Assembly (NCBI GenBank): GCA_963614215.1
Contig: CAVECB010000004.1
Location: 1-64,000 of the forward strand
Source of the DNA: CAVAWX01 sp963614215
GTDB lineage: Bacteria; Actinomycetota; Coriobacteriia; Coriobacteriales; QAMH01
DNA: 64,000 nt
Direction of reading: 5' to 3'
The translations under genes were made by a program, and so were the position numbers. The notes below the pieces were generated by a model. It ran no database searches. It saw nothing but the letters and a program-made list of their open reading frames with translations, and was not told the DNA's origin. Shown here piece after piece: positions 28,017-36,704 of this stretch (its first letter is position 1; every line of letters starts with the position of its first letter).

Positions 28017-29219
28017 ATGCGCCGCCTCGCCGCCTGCCTGTGTGCGATTTTTGCCGCCGTCGTGTGTGCTGCAGCCTTTGTCGGCCACAGCTACGCGCAG
28101 GGCAACGACGCCCTCGAGCAAAACCCCGTCATCATGTACCCGTCCACGGCGCAGCTTGCCAGCCACGACTTCATCTTGGACTCCTATAAGGCGCGCGTGG
28201 CGCAAGGCGACGACCCCGTGCTCGTCTTCGGGTCCTCGGAGTTGTACTCGGGCACCACCGGCGAGTTCCATCCGGCACAGTTCTTCCAGCGCGACGAGTG
28301 CACCAACGATTTGATGATGGTGGGTACGACCAACCACGAGAGCCTGTGGGAGGCTATCGAGTTGGCCGCTATGGCGCCGCATCTAGACGACAAGCGCATC
28401 GTGCTCTTCCCCAGCATGCAGTGGTTCTACGGCGACACGCCGGCCATGGCCCACGAGGCGGCACGCTATTTCACCACCGAGTTTTCCTCGGACGCCTGGC
28501 AGGCCATGCAGGAAAACGAGGCGCTGTCCGATGAGACCAAGGCAGGACTTGCGCAGCGCGCCTCTTCCTACGGGGTGGCCGCCGTGCAGGCAGACGGAGA
28601 AAACGCGCTGGCCACAGCCCTTGCATGCGTGGACAGCCAGGCCTCGCAGCTTCAGGCCGATATACGCGCGCGCCTGACCATGAAGGCGGCTGCCGATGCG
28701 GCGGCATCCGGCAACGCCTCTGCACTCTCGCCCGTGCCGCAAAAAGACCGCTCGAAGGCGGGTAGTCTCACCGACGCGGACTGGGACGCCTTCAAGGAGA
28801 CGGCCGCCGCTGAGGCCGAGGCCCGCGCCGATGCGGACTCGTTTTCCGGCGAGAACAACCACGCCGATTGGCTGCGGGGCAGCGCGCGTCTGAAGCAATA
28901 CCCCCAGATTGCGGACTTCAGCGAGGGCGAGTTCTCCGATTTCGAGCTGCTCTTGCAGGTGTGCGAGGAGACGGGCGTGGAGCCGCTTTTCATCTTGCAG
29001 CCCTCGAAGGGATGGCTCTACGACGAGACCCCGATCGATTCGACGGCTCGTGCCCGCTTCAACGGGCGGGTGAAGGAAATGTGCGCTGCGCACGGCTTTT
29101 CGGTCGCCGACTTCACCGACCACGACTACGACCGCTATTTCCTGCGCGACCAGACGCACCCCTCGCCGCTCGGCGCTGTCTACTACTCCGAGGCCATCTA
29201 CAAGTTCCTCGAGAAATAG
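28017..29219 (+). CDS. dltD: D-alanine transfer protein DltD
   Basis: DltD is an extracytoplasmic, membrane-anchored SGNH/GDSL-like protein that completes D-alanine transfer to the polymer. The 400-residue product begins with an uncleaved signal-anchor (ACLCAIFAAVVCAAAFVG). The catalytic serine is in VFGSSELYSGTT near residue 73, and the Asp/His pair is in DQTHPSPLGAVYYSE near the C-terminus. An Ala-rich segment around residues 190-290 is longer than usual. It closes the dlt cluster and is followed by a 190-nt gap. Confidence 0.9.
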   Translation: MRRLAACLCAIFAAVVCAAAFVGHSYAQGNDALEQNPVIMYPSTAQLASHDFILDSYKARVAQGDDPVLVFGSSELYSGTTGEFHPAQFFQRDECTNDLMMVGTTNHESLWEAIELAAMAPHLDDKRIVLFPSMQWFYGDTPAMAHEAARYFTTEFSSDAWQAMQENEALSDETKAGLAQRASSYGVAAVQADGENALATALACVDSQASQLQADIRARLTMKAAADAAASGNASALSPVPQKDRSKAGSLTDADWDAFKETAAAEAEARADADSFSGENNHADWLRGSARLKQYPQIADFSEGEFSDFELLLQVCEETGVEPLFILQPSKGWLYDETPIDSTARARFNGRVKEMCAAHGFSVADFTDHDYDRYFLRDQTHPSPLGAVYYSEAIYKFLEK

Positions 29220-29397
29220 GCGGGCGTTTCGCAAAGCCTGCCAACCGGCGAAAACCGGCCGGACGAGGCGCGCTGCCGTGTCGTTCGCGCGCCGTTTGCC
29301 CCCCCATTCGTGCGCCGCGCCGTTTGCCCGCCGCGTGCCGCCCGCATCCCGTGCGCCGCGCCGTCTGCGCCCCGCACCTCTCGCGCGCCGCGTGCCG

Positions 29398-29403
29398 TAT
29401 ACT
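29398..29403 (+). promoter_or_regulatory. -10 box giving a near-leaderless elp3 transcript
   Basis: TATACT lies 9 nt before the elp3 ATG. With normal spacing transcription would begin about 3 nt before the start codon, leaving no room for a ribosome-binding site. Confidence 0.45.
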
Positions 29404-29412
29404 CTAGCTCTC

Positions 29413-31290
29413 ATGGAAGACGTGCTGACCGACATACTGGAGAGGCTGCGCGCGGGCGCGAAGATGGACGACCGCGCCCTTGACGCCGTCATCACCGCGC
29501 ACAGCAAAAACGCGGGCGCCCCGGGGCGCATCTGCTCGAAGCGCCAGCTGCTTTCCTACTATTTCGAGACGCGCGCACACGATTTCGCGCGCTGGGAGTC
29601 GTGGGGCGTCGACGAGGATCTGCAGACACGCCTGCTCGCGGTGCTGCGCATGAAGCCGCGCCGCTGCGCGTCTGGTGTGGCGTCGGTCACCGTCTTGACC
29701 AAGCCGCACCCGTGCCCCGGCTCGTGTATCTTTTGCCCCAGCGATTTGACCATGCCGAAGAGCTATCTGGCCTCAGAGCCTGCCTGCCAGCGCGCCGAGC
29801 AATGCTGTTTCGACCCGTATCTGCAGGTCGTAAGCCGGTTACGCACCCTCTATCTCATGGGGCACCCGGTAGACGAGGTCGAGCTCGTCGTGCTGGGCGG
29901 GTCGTGGACCGAGTACCCGAAGGCCTATCGCCTGTGGTTTGCCGCCGAGCTCTACCGCGCCTTAAACGATTGGGACAGCGCCCACATCCCCAACTTCAGC
30001 GCCTTTGCCAAAGACGTGGCCACGCTTCCCGGGCGCTCGGACGAGTATGCGAAGTTCTCGCAAGAGCCTTGGGGCGCCGACGATGTGAGCGCCCGCCAGC
30101 TGCGCTACGCCGGCCTGCACATATCCTCGACGCGCGAGGGGGCGCGCAGCCTGTGCTCGCGTGCGCAGGGAAAGGTCGACGCGCAGGAGATGAGCTACGA
30201 CGAGGCTGTCACACGCCTCTACGGCACGGGCGGCTGGGAGATCGCGGGGCGCATGCAGCGGGGCACCTGGGCGGGGTTGTCTGCGCAGATGCGGGCCAAC
30301 GAGACGGCCTCCGCGCGCTGCGTGGGCTTTTCTGTTGAGACGCGCCCTGATTGCGTGAACACGGTCAGCCTGCTGGAGATGGCGCGTATGGGCTGCGACC
30401 GCCTGCAGATAGGCGTGCAAAGCCTCGACGACAAGGTTCTCTCGGCGAACTGGCGCGGCCAAGATGCCGCCACGAGCCGCCGCGCCCTCGACCTCGCGCG
30501 CCTGTTCGGGATGCGTGTGCACGTGCACTACATGCTCAACCTCTATTTGTCCACGCCGCAAAAAGACCTTGCCGGCTTCACGGAGCTGGCGGCCGGCGGC
30601 TTGTGCGACGAGGTGAAGCTGTACCCGTGCGTGCTTGTGGCCGGCACGCCACTCGTGCGCCTGGCGGCCGGCGGCGCGTGGAAGCCCTATCCCCACAAGA
30701 CCCTGCTCGATTTGTGCGCGTCGTGCATGAAGGCGGCGCCTGCGTGGGTGCGCATGAGCCGCATGGTGCGCGACATCTCCACCGACGACATACTCGCGGG
30801 CAACAAGACGCCCAACCTGCGCCAGGAAGTCGACCGCTTGCTCGAGAAGGAAGGTGCCGAGATCTCCGAGATCCGCCACAGGGAGCTAGGCACGCGCAAG
30901 CTCGACGGGGGTGCCTTGCATCTGCAGTCCGTGCCCTACCGCACCCCGGTGTCTCAAGAGCGCCTCTTGCAGGTGGTCACAGACGATGGCAGGCTCGTCG
31001 CCTTGGCGCGGCTGTCGTTTCCAGACGCGCGCTGTGTTTCGGATGCCGGCGCGGCGCTGCCCGTGCGGCCTGGCGAGGCTGTTCTGCGCGAGCTGCATGT
31101 GTTCGGAGCGGGGGATGCCACGGCGTCTTTGGCCGGTCCTCTGCGCGAGAAACTGCTCGATTCTGCCGCCGCCATCGCCACTAGGCGCGGGTGCAGCGCG
31201 CTCGTTTCGTGCGCGCCGCCGGGACTGCGTCCCTTTTTGCGCGCGCACGGCTTTGAGGATGGCACCCTGTTCATGCGCCGCGCGCTTTAA
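29413..31290 (+). CDS. Elp3-type tRNA U34 modification enzyme
   Basis: This is a stand-alone bacterial Elp3, a radical SAM plus GNAT enzyme that modifies wobble uridine of tRNA from acetyl-CoA. The ATG at 29413 gives 625 residues. The radical SAM region has KPHPCPGSCIFCPSD (C-x3-C-x2-C) near residue 100, then LVVLGGSWTEYP, SVETRPDCVN and MLNLYLSTPQKD. The C-terminal acetyltransferase domain includes a RELHVFG segment. Upstream in-frame codons translate to Pro/Arg-rich sequence and are rejected as coding. The promoter sits directly against the start codon. Confidence 0.9.
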   Translation: MEDVLTDILERLRAGAKMDDRALDAVITAHSKNAGAPGRICSKRQLLSYYFETRAHDFARWESWGVDEDLQTRLLAVLRMKPRRCASGVASVTVLTKPHPCPGSCIFCPSDLTMPKSYLASEPACQRAEQCCFDPYLQVVSRLRTLYLMGHPVDEVELVVLGGSWTEYPKAYRLWFAAELYRALNDWDSAHIPNFSAFAKDVATLPGRSDEYAKFSQEPWGADDVSARQLRYAGLHISSTREGARSLCSRAQGKVDAQEMSYDEAVTRLYGTGGWEIAGRMQRGTWAGLSAQMRANETASARCVGFSVETRPDCVNTVSLLEMARMGCDRLQIGVQSLDDKVLSANWRGQDAATSRRALDLARLFGMRVHVHYMLNLYLSTPQKDLAGFTELAAGGLCDEVKLYPCVLVAGTPLVRLAAGGAWKPYPHKTLLDLCASCMKAAPAWVRMSRMVRDISTDDILAGNKTPNLRQEVDRLLEKEGAEISEIRHRELGTRKLDGGALHLQSVPYRTPVSQERLLQVVTDDGRLVALARLSFPDARCVSDAGAALPVRPGEAVLRELHVFGAGDATASLAGPLREKLLDSAAAIATRRGCSALVSCAPPGLRPFLRAHGFEDGTLFMRRAL

Positions 31291-31357
31291 GCGGCGTCGT
31301 GGGGTGCGCTGCTTTCGCGTGCTCCGCGAGAGAAAAAAGAGAGAGAGGCATTTCGAC

Positions 31358-32338
31358 ATGGCCGACGAGTTCAAGTTCGTTCACGACGCGAAGCGCTGCG
31401 TGGCCTGCGGGCTGTGCGTGGCATTTTGCCCGCAAGACAGTCTGGAGACAGGCGAGGACGGCAAACCGCAAGCCACACACATGGAGACCTGCGTGGGCTG
31501 CGACACTTGCTCCGGGCAATGCCCCCAGCGCGCCATCGTGGTCAAGCGCGAGGGCAACCCGGCCGAATACGACCCGTATGCAGACGAGGAGCGGGCCGCG
31601 CCCATATCCGTCGCGCGGCAAAAGCGCTACGCGGATGCGGAGAAGGCCATTATGGAGGCGCTCGACTTGCGCTGGCATCCCGTCTCGGTCGGCCTGATAG
31701 CCCCCGACGAGCCCCTGCCCGACGTGCCTTTTCCGTCCGAGAAACTGCGCTTTTGCCAGGCAATGAACGCCGCCCGCCGCGGCGCCTCCATACTTCAGCC
31801 GCCGCACTGCCACTCCTGCCCGGACGGCACCTCTATCTTCGGCATGACGGGCGTGCCTCCCAAGCTTGCCACGGGCGAAATCTACGTGCTCTTTCACAAG
31901 GTGGTCGACGCTCCAGCCGCGGCCAAGATGGTCTCCGAGCGCCCCGTGCTGCCGCCGAACTCGCGCCGCGCGACGCTTGTCGAGCCGCTGGGCAAGACGA
32001 CGCGCGTTCCCGAGGTCGTGGTTTTCACCGGCAACCCCGAACAGATGATGTGGCTGTGCATGTCCATGTCGTATTTCGACGGGCACCGCCACGATTTCCA
32101 TGCCTCCGGCTTCAACGCCCAATGTGTCGAGGCCACGCTGCTGCCCTTCGTCAACGACGAGCCCAACATTTCGTTTGGCTGCTACGGCGGTCGGGCATCA
32201 AGCGACATCGGGGAGGATATGATGTACATGGGCGTGCCGGAAAACCGCCTGGACACCATCGTGGAGGGTTGCGTCGAGCTGGCGAAAAAGGCCATCCCGC
32301 AAAGCCGGATGAAGATATACGTCCCGCCGATCATGTAG
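31358..32338 (+). CDS. Ferredoxin-DUF169 fusion protein
   Basis: The protein (326 residues) begins with two [4Fe-4S] ferredoxin motifs, CVACGLCVAFC then a CP-type ending, and CVGCDTCSGQCPQRA, within residues 17-60. The rest, from about residue 90, matches the DUF169 (ArCR, COG2043) pattern: RFCQAMNAARRG, LQPPHCHSCPDG, EVVVFTGNPEQMM and SFGCYGGRASSDIGEDMMY. DUF169 proteins are common in anaerobes but have no settled function. It heads a tight operon with the next two genes, which suggests a shared redox role. The start has GAGAGAGG upstream. Confidence 0.85.
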   Translation: MADEFKFVHDAKRCVACGLCVAFCPQDSLETGEDGKPQATHMETCVGCDTCSGQCPQRAIVVKREGNPAEYDPYADEERAAPISVARQKRYADAEKAIMEALDLRWHPVSVGLIAPDEPLPDVPFPSEKLRFCQAMNAARRGASILQPPHCHSCPDGTSIFGMTGVPPKLATGEIYVLFHKVVDAPAAAKMVSERPVLPPNSRRATLVEPLGKTTRVPEVVVFTGNPEQMMWLCMSMSYFDGHRHDFHASGFNAQCVEATLLPFVNDEPNISFGCYGGRASSDIGEDMMYMGVPENRLDTIVEGCVELAKKAIPQSRMKIYVPPIM

Positions 32339-32356
32339 GAAGGGGGGGGATAGGCT

Positions 32357-33589
32357 GTGGACAAACCGCTGTTTTCCATACGCGACGCCGTAGAGGCCGA
32401 CTTGCCCTTGCTGCGCGAGCTCTTCGCTGACGAGGGCTTTTCCGACCTGCCCACGGTGGATGGCGTGCGTGTCGCCGCTGCGCCGGACAACACGGTTTTC
32501 GGCGCTCTGCGCTGCGAGCAGGGGGCAGACGGCGCCTGGTACGTGCGCCCGGTTGTGGTCTTTGACGCCGTGCAGCACAAAGGCGTCGGGTCGGCGCTGA
32601 TGGACGACGCGCTGTCGCTGCACGCGGACCTGCGCCTGTCCAGCCGAGGCGACATGGGGCCGTTTTACGAGAGTTGCGGGCTAGTGAAGTGCCCCTGGGA
32701 CGACATCACGCCCGAATTTGCCTGCGAATGCCTCGAGCTGTGCCCGGACCGCGCGGCGTGCGCCCCGCAGCCCTACCGCTCCGTGGTGCCCGACTACACC
32801 CTGACCTTCCTCGGCACGAGCGCCGGCTGCGGCGTGCCGGCGTTCTTTTGCCATTGCCCCGCCTGCGAGGCGGCCAGACGCGACCCGTCCAAGCGTCGCA
32901 GCTGCACGGGCGCGGTGGTGCGCGGCAACAAAACCACGCTCATCGACGCGCCACCGGATTTGCGCGCCCAGCTCGTGCGCGAGGACATCGACGCCATCGA
33001 CCGGCTCTTTTTGACGCACGCGCATTACGACCACATGGGCGGCCTGGGCGAGCTGGAGTACTTCATCCGCTTGCACCGCAAGGCAGCGCTGCCCTTCACC
33101 GCGAGCGCCTACGCACTGTCCGAGGCCATGCGGGAGTTTTCCTATATGGAAGATACCTTCGAGCTGGACGCGGTGGAGGATTTCGGCTCGCGCACCTTCG
33201 ACGGCCTTGTCTTCCAGGCGCTGCCGCTCGAGCATTGCCCAGGCTGCGTGGGCTGGCTTGTCACGACGCCTGCCGGCACGCGCTGCTTCTACGCGCCCGA
33301 CACCGCCGCCTTGCGACCCGAGGTTATCGAGGTTTTGCAGGGCGTGGACACGCTTGTCATGGATGCGACCTTTTGGAAGAACATGGGCACACACCGCACG
33401 CACCACATGGTGAAAGACACTATCGACGAGGGGTTGAACCTGCTAGGGGCGGGCCGTGTCGTCTTGCAGCACCTTGCGCCGCACATGTGCGATCCCGGTG
33501 TGGACGAAATCGCCGAAATCTACAAATACGCAGCGCGCTTTGACGGGCGCGTGGTCGTGGCCGAAGACGGAATGGAGCTGAAGATATGA
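32357..33589 (+). CDS. GNAT acetyltransferase fused to PhnP-like metallo-hydrolase
   Basis: A GTG start gives 410 residues with two domains. Residues about 5-110 look like an N-acetyltransferase fold, with an acetyl-CoA-loop-like VQHKGVGSALMDDAL and a late FYESCGLVK helix. Residues about 150-410 are a metallo-beta-lactamase domain with THAHYDHMGGLGELEYF and a PhnP-like Cys cluster in FFCHCPACEAARRD. PhnP is a cyclic phosphodiesterase, but whether this one acts on such a substrate is unknown. I do not know this fusion as a named protein. The stop overlaps the following gene (ATGA). Confidence 0.8.
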   Translation: MDKPLFSIRDAVEADLPLLRELFADEGFSDLPTVDGVRVAAAPDNTVFGALRCEQGADGAWYVRPVVVFDAVQHKGVGSALMDDALSLHADLRLSSRGDMGPFYESCGLVKCPWDDITPEFACECLELCPDRAACAPQPYRSVVPDYTLTFLGTSAGCGVPAFFCHCPACEAARRDPSKRRSCTGAVVRGNKTTLIDAPPDLRAQLVREDIDAIDRLFLTHAHYDHMGGLGELEYFIRLHRKAALPFTASAYALSEAMREFSYMEDTFELDAVEDFGSRTFDGLVFQALPLEHCPGCVGWLVTTPAGTRCFYAPDTAALRPEVIEVLQGVDTLVMDATFWKNMGTHRTHHMVKDTIDEGLNLLGAGRVVLQHLAPHMCDPGVDEIAEIYKYAARFDGRVVVAEDGMELKI

Positions 33590-34866
33590 GCGTGGAGGAG
33601 ACGCTGCGCATATGCGAGGCGGTGGCGGATGCCTGCGTGGGCTGCGGGAAGTGCGTGGCCGCGTGCCCCTCGCTGAGTCTAGCCGAGATGAACCTGGGGC
33701 AGGCCGCAGAGGCGCTGCATGGGGCGCTCGTAGGCGGCGAGGGCGGCGAGGCGGCTGGAAAAGGCGCGGCTGGTGAACGGGGTGCGGGCGTCGAGGATAG
33801 CGCCGGCGCAATTGATGCGGCCGCATCTGATGCATCTGAGGCGGCCGGGCGCATTCTCGGTGCCGACGGGCTTGTGCAGGCGGTGCGCGGCTGCTTTTTC
33901 TGCACGCGTTGCGTCGCGCATTGCGAGGCGGACATCGATGTGTGCAAGCTCTTCTATGCCGGGCGCGAGGCTTTCCAGGAATGCGGCCTCATCGAGCGCG
34001 GCGCCTGGAGCAGCGTGCAGGTAGACGAGCAGTGGCATGTCTTCACCGCCTACCGCGCTGTCTATGGCATAGGGTATGCAGACCTGACGCGCCATCTGGA
34101 CTACGAGGGGCATGCCGCCGAGCACGACTGCGAGGTCGCGTTTTTCCCTGGATGCTCGCTTGCCGCCTACAACCCAGAGCTCACGCGCGCGGTCTTTGAC
34201 GAGGTCGAGCGCCGTTGCGGCAAGGCGACGATGCTCGATGCCTGTTGCGGCTCGCCGCTGAAGAGCGCGGGCTTTCTCGATCGCGCTGCCGCCCTCGAAG
34301 ATCGTATCGTCGACGAGGTTGTGGCCAGCGCCGCGAAAAAGGTGGTCTTTGCCTGTCCGGGCTGCCTCAACATTGTGCGCGCGGCGCTTGCGCGGCGCGG
34401 GATGGACGACGTGGACTGCTGCACGGTCGCCGAGCTGCTTCAAGGTGAGGCGCCCGTCCATGTGGCAGGCCGCGTTCGCTTTTTCAAGTCTTGCCAGGAC
34501 CGTGACGGCTCCTATCTTTTTGCCACACGCGCCCTGCTCGACGTCGACGACGAGGCGCCCGCCATATGCAACGGGTGTTGCGGCGCGGGCGGCGCGGTCT
34601 CGCCGTATTCGGCCGAGCAGCAATCGGCGCAGGTTGATGCCGTGCTAGACGCCTGCGATGCCGGCGATACGCTCGTCACCATGTGTCCGACCTGCACCTA
34701 CACACAGGCTTTCGCGCTTTTGCAGGCAGGCCGCGACGACATCGTGGTGAAAAACCACCTGGAGCTGCTCTTTGGCCACGAGTTCGACTGGCCGGCTGTT
34801 TTCGCTAGGCTGCAGGGCATGTGGTCCGGCGAATACGCCGCTTGGCTTTCCCAAGTCTTGAGCTGA
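33586..34866 (+). CDS. CCG-domain Fe-S oxidoreductase (HdrD/GlpC-like)
   Basis: The 426-residue protein resembles the Fe-S subunits of heterodisulfide reductase and anaerobic glycerol-3-phosphate dehydrogenase. An N-terminal pair of [4Fe-4S] motifs is present: CVGCGKCVAAC, and CFFCTRCVAHC with an additional DVC. An Ala/Gly-rich insertion at about residues 45-85 lies between them. Two cysteine-rich CCG domains follow, FFPGCSLAAYNP with DACCGSPLKSAG, and FKSCQDRDG with NGCCGAGG. A flavin or quinone partner is not encoded next to it. Cotranscription with the DUF169 and fusion genes implies joint electron transfer. Confidence 0.83.
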   Translation: MSVEETLRICEAVADACVGCGKCVAACPSLSLAEMNLGQAAEALHGALVGGEGGEAAGKGAAGERGAGVEDSAGAIDAAASDASEAAGRILGADGLVQAVRGCFFCTRCVAHCEADIDVCKLFYAGREAFQECGLIERGAWSSVQVDEQWHVFTAYRAVYGIGYADLTRHLDYEGHAAEHDCEVAFFPGCSLAAYNPELTRAVFDEVERRCGKATMLDACCGSPLKSAGFLDRAAALEDRIVDEVVASAAKKVVFACPGCLNIVRAALARRGMDDVDCCTVAELLQGEAPVHVAGRVRFFKSCQDRDGSYLFATRALLDVDDEAPAICNGCCGAGGAVSPYSAEQQSAQVDAVLDACDAGDTLVTMCPTCTYTQAFALLQAGRDDIVVKNHLELLFGHEFDWPAVFARLQGMWSGEYAAWLSQVLS

Positions 34867-34925
34867 ACGCGCCGACATGCCGACGTGCCGATACGGGTCT
34901 TAGGCTGAACGCGCCGGCATGCCGA
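34862..34925 (+). repeat. 22-bp imperfect direct repeat
   Basis: GCTGAACGCGCCGACATGCCGA at 34862-34883 recurs at 34904-34925 with a single change (GACATG to GGCATG), 42 nt apart. The first copy spans the stop codon of the Fe-S gene. It looks like a small local duplication. Confidence 0.9.
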
Positions 34926-34999
34926 TGCGCACGAGCCGCGTTTTCAGGGTATCCTCTGGAGACGATGTGCACGCCATGTCCCGGGAGGGGTGTTTCACC

Positions 35000-36574
35000 A
35001 TGAAGATTGCAGTGGCGCAGCTCGACCCTTGCGTGGGCGATTTGGACGCCAACCTCGATGCCATGCTGCTGGCCGCGCAGATGGCCTCGCGTCAAAAAGC
35101 CGAGCTGCTCGTCTTTCCCAACGCGGCACTGATTGGCGCCCCCATTGACGGGCTGGCCTCCTCTGCGGCCTTCGTGGACGATGCGCGTGCACACCTGCAG
35201 CGTTTCGCGCAAGAGACCCCGGTGCTTTCCCTCGTGGCGGGTCTAAGTGAGATTGATGCGCATCGCGGCCGTTGCGACGTCGAGTTGTTTGCCTGCGGGG
35301 ATGGTGTGGCCACGAGCATGGGGGTGCCCGCGCGTCAGGCCGACGACTCGTGTCCAGCGCTTGTCGTGGGCGGCCTGAACGTCGCGGTGTTGTTGGGCAG
35401 GCATTTTGCGCGCGACGTGAAGCTGTCGGACATGGACGTGCTCGTGGAGATGTGCGCCGACGCCTTCGGTGGCCCATACGCCGCCCGCGCGGCCCTCGGG
35501 CAGCTGGGCGACCTGTCCTCGATTGCTACGTCGTGCAAGGCGCATGTCGTGGCCGCGAATCTGTGCGGCGCGGCGGATGCGTGTGTCTTTTCCGGCAACT
35601 CGGCGGTGCTTGCCCCAGATGGGCGCCTCGTGCACGCAAGCCCCATTGACGAGGCCGAGGTCTTCACCTTCGACACGCAGGCAGGCCAAGACCAGGTCTG
35701 CGAGGACTTTGAGGACGCGCGCGTCGAGCCGGTCGAGGTAGTGTGGCGCGCGGTGAAAATCGCCACCCGCGATTATGTGCGCAAAAACGGCTTTACCGAC
35801 GTGGTCGTGGGGCTGTCGGGCGGCATCGACTCGGCGGTCGTCGCCACCATCGCGGCAGACGCGCTGGGCGCCGAGCACGTGCACGGGGTGGCCATGCCAG
35901 GACCGTATTCTTCGCCGGGTTCCGTGGCCGATGCGCATGCGCTTGCCGAAAATCTCGGCTGCGAGATCGTGGACGTGCCCATCGACGGGCCGCTTGCGGC
36001 CTTCCACGAGGTGCTGGGCGGGCCGTGCGGCGGGGAAGTGGCCGGCATTGCGGCGGAAAACCTCCAGGCCAGGGTGCGCTGCGTGCACCTCATGACGCTT
36101 GCCAACGCGCACGGGCGCATCTTGTTGAACACGGGCAACAAATCCGAGGCAGCCATGGGCTTTTCCACCCTCTACGGCGACACGGCGGGAGCCTTTGCCC
36201 CCATCGGCGACCTCTACAAAAGCGAGGTCTACGCGCTTGCCCGCTGGCGTGCGTCCCAGGGTGCATCCATCCCGCAGGCATCCATCGACAAGGCGCCGTC
36301 TGCGGAGCTGTACCCCGATGCGCGCGATGCCGACCGCCTGCCGCCCTACGACGTGCTCGACGCTATCCTTTTCGACCATGTGGAAGAGGAGATGGGCGCG
36401 GCCGCGCTCGTTGCGGCAGGTCACGACGAAAAGCTCGTGCGCCGCGTCGTGGCGCAGGTGCAGGCCAGCGAGTTTAAGCGCCGCCAAGAGCCGCTTGCGC
36501 CCCATGTGCAGGGCTGCGCTCTCACGACGGGCCGGGCCTGGCCGGTCACGAACGGCTGGGTGGATAATTCGTAA
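35000..36574 (+). CDS. nadE: NAD+ synthetase with degenerate glutaminase domain
   Basis: NadE amidates nicotinate adenine dinucleotide to NAD+. The 524-residue protein has a C-terminal synthetase domain with the PP-loop VVGLSGGIDSAVVATI and GNKSEAAMGFSTLYGD, both intact. The N-terminal 260 residues keep the nitrilase-like fold pattern (VAQLDPCVGDLDAN, FSGNSAVL). The residues that should be catalytic look lost: Glu is Asn41 in LLVFPNAAL, the KxxLPNYGVFDE-type lysine segment is missing, and the cysteine position reads NVAVLLG. It may use free ammonia or an external glutaminase. A candidate -10 box TATCCT is at 34950. Confidence 0.9.
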   Translation: MKIAVAQLDPCVGDLDANLDAMLLAAQMASRQKAELLVFPNAALIGAPIDGLASSAAFVDDARAHLQRFAQETPVLSLVAGLSEIDAHRGRCDVELFACGDGVATSMGVPARQADDSCPALVVGGLNVAVLLGRHFARDVKLSDMDVLVEMCADAFGGPYAARAALGQLGDLSSIATSCKAHVVAANLCGAADACVFSGNSAVLAPDGRLVHASPIDEAEVFTFDTQAGQDQVCEDFEDARVEPVEVVWRAVKIATRDYVRKNGFTDVVVGLSGGIDSAVVATIAADALGAEHVHGVAMPGPYSSPGSVADAHALAENLGCEIVDVPIDGPLAAFHEVLGGPCGGEVAGIAAENLQARVRCVHLMTLANAHGRILLNTGNKSEAAMGFSTLYGDTAGAFAPIGDLYKSEVYALARWRASQGASIPQASIDKAPSAELYPDARDADRLPPYDVLDAILFDHVEEEMGAAALVAAGHDEKLVRRVVAQVQASEFKRRQEPLAPHVQGCALTTGRAWPVTNGWVDNS

Positions 36575-36612
36575 AGCCGCCCGGGCGCGTGCCCACCCGC
36601 CGCGCGCCGCGC

Positions 36613-36618
36613 TACAAT
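36613..36618 (+). promoter_or_regulatory. Candidate -10 box before the aldolase gene
   Basis: TACAAT in the gap after nadE lies 87 nt upstream of the aldolase ATG. It resembles the mihF promoter box. The -35 is unclear. Confidence 0.35.
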
Positions 36619-36704
36619 AGGCCGTTGTAGGTTTCACTGCGGCTGCAGCTTCCAGCAAGAAGCGCCGCCGCCCCATGCAAGAACCGAATGAAAGGATTCC
36701 CACG

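Noticed and set aside
29278..29412. Upstream extension of elp3 by 45 codons
   Set aside because: The added residues are Pro/Arg/Ala low complexity, the promoter -10 box lies inside the stretch, and family members start near the 29413 ATG.
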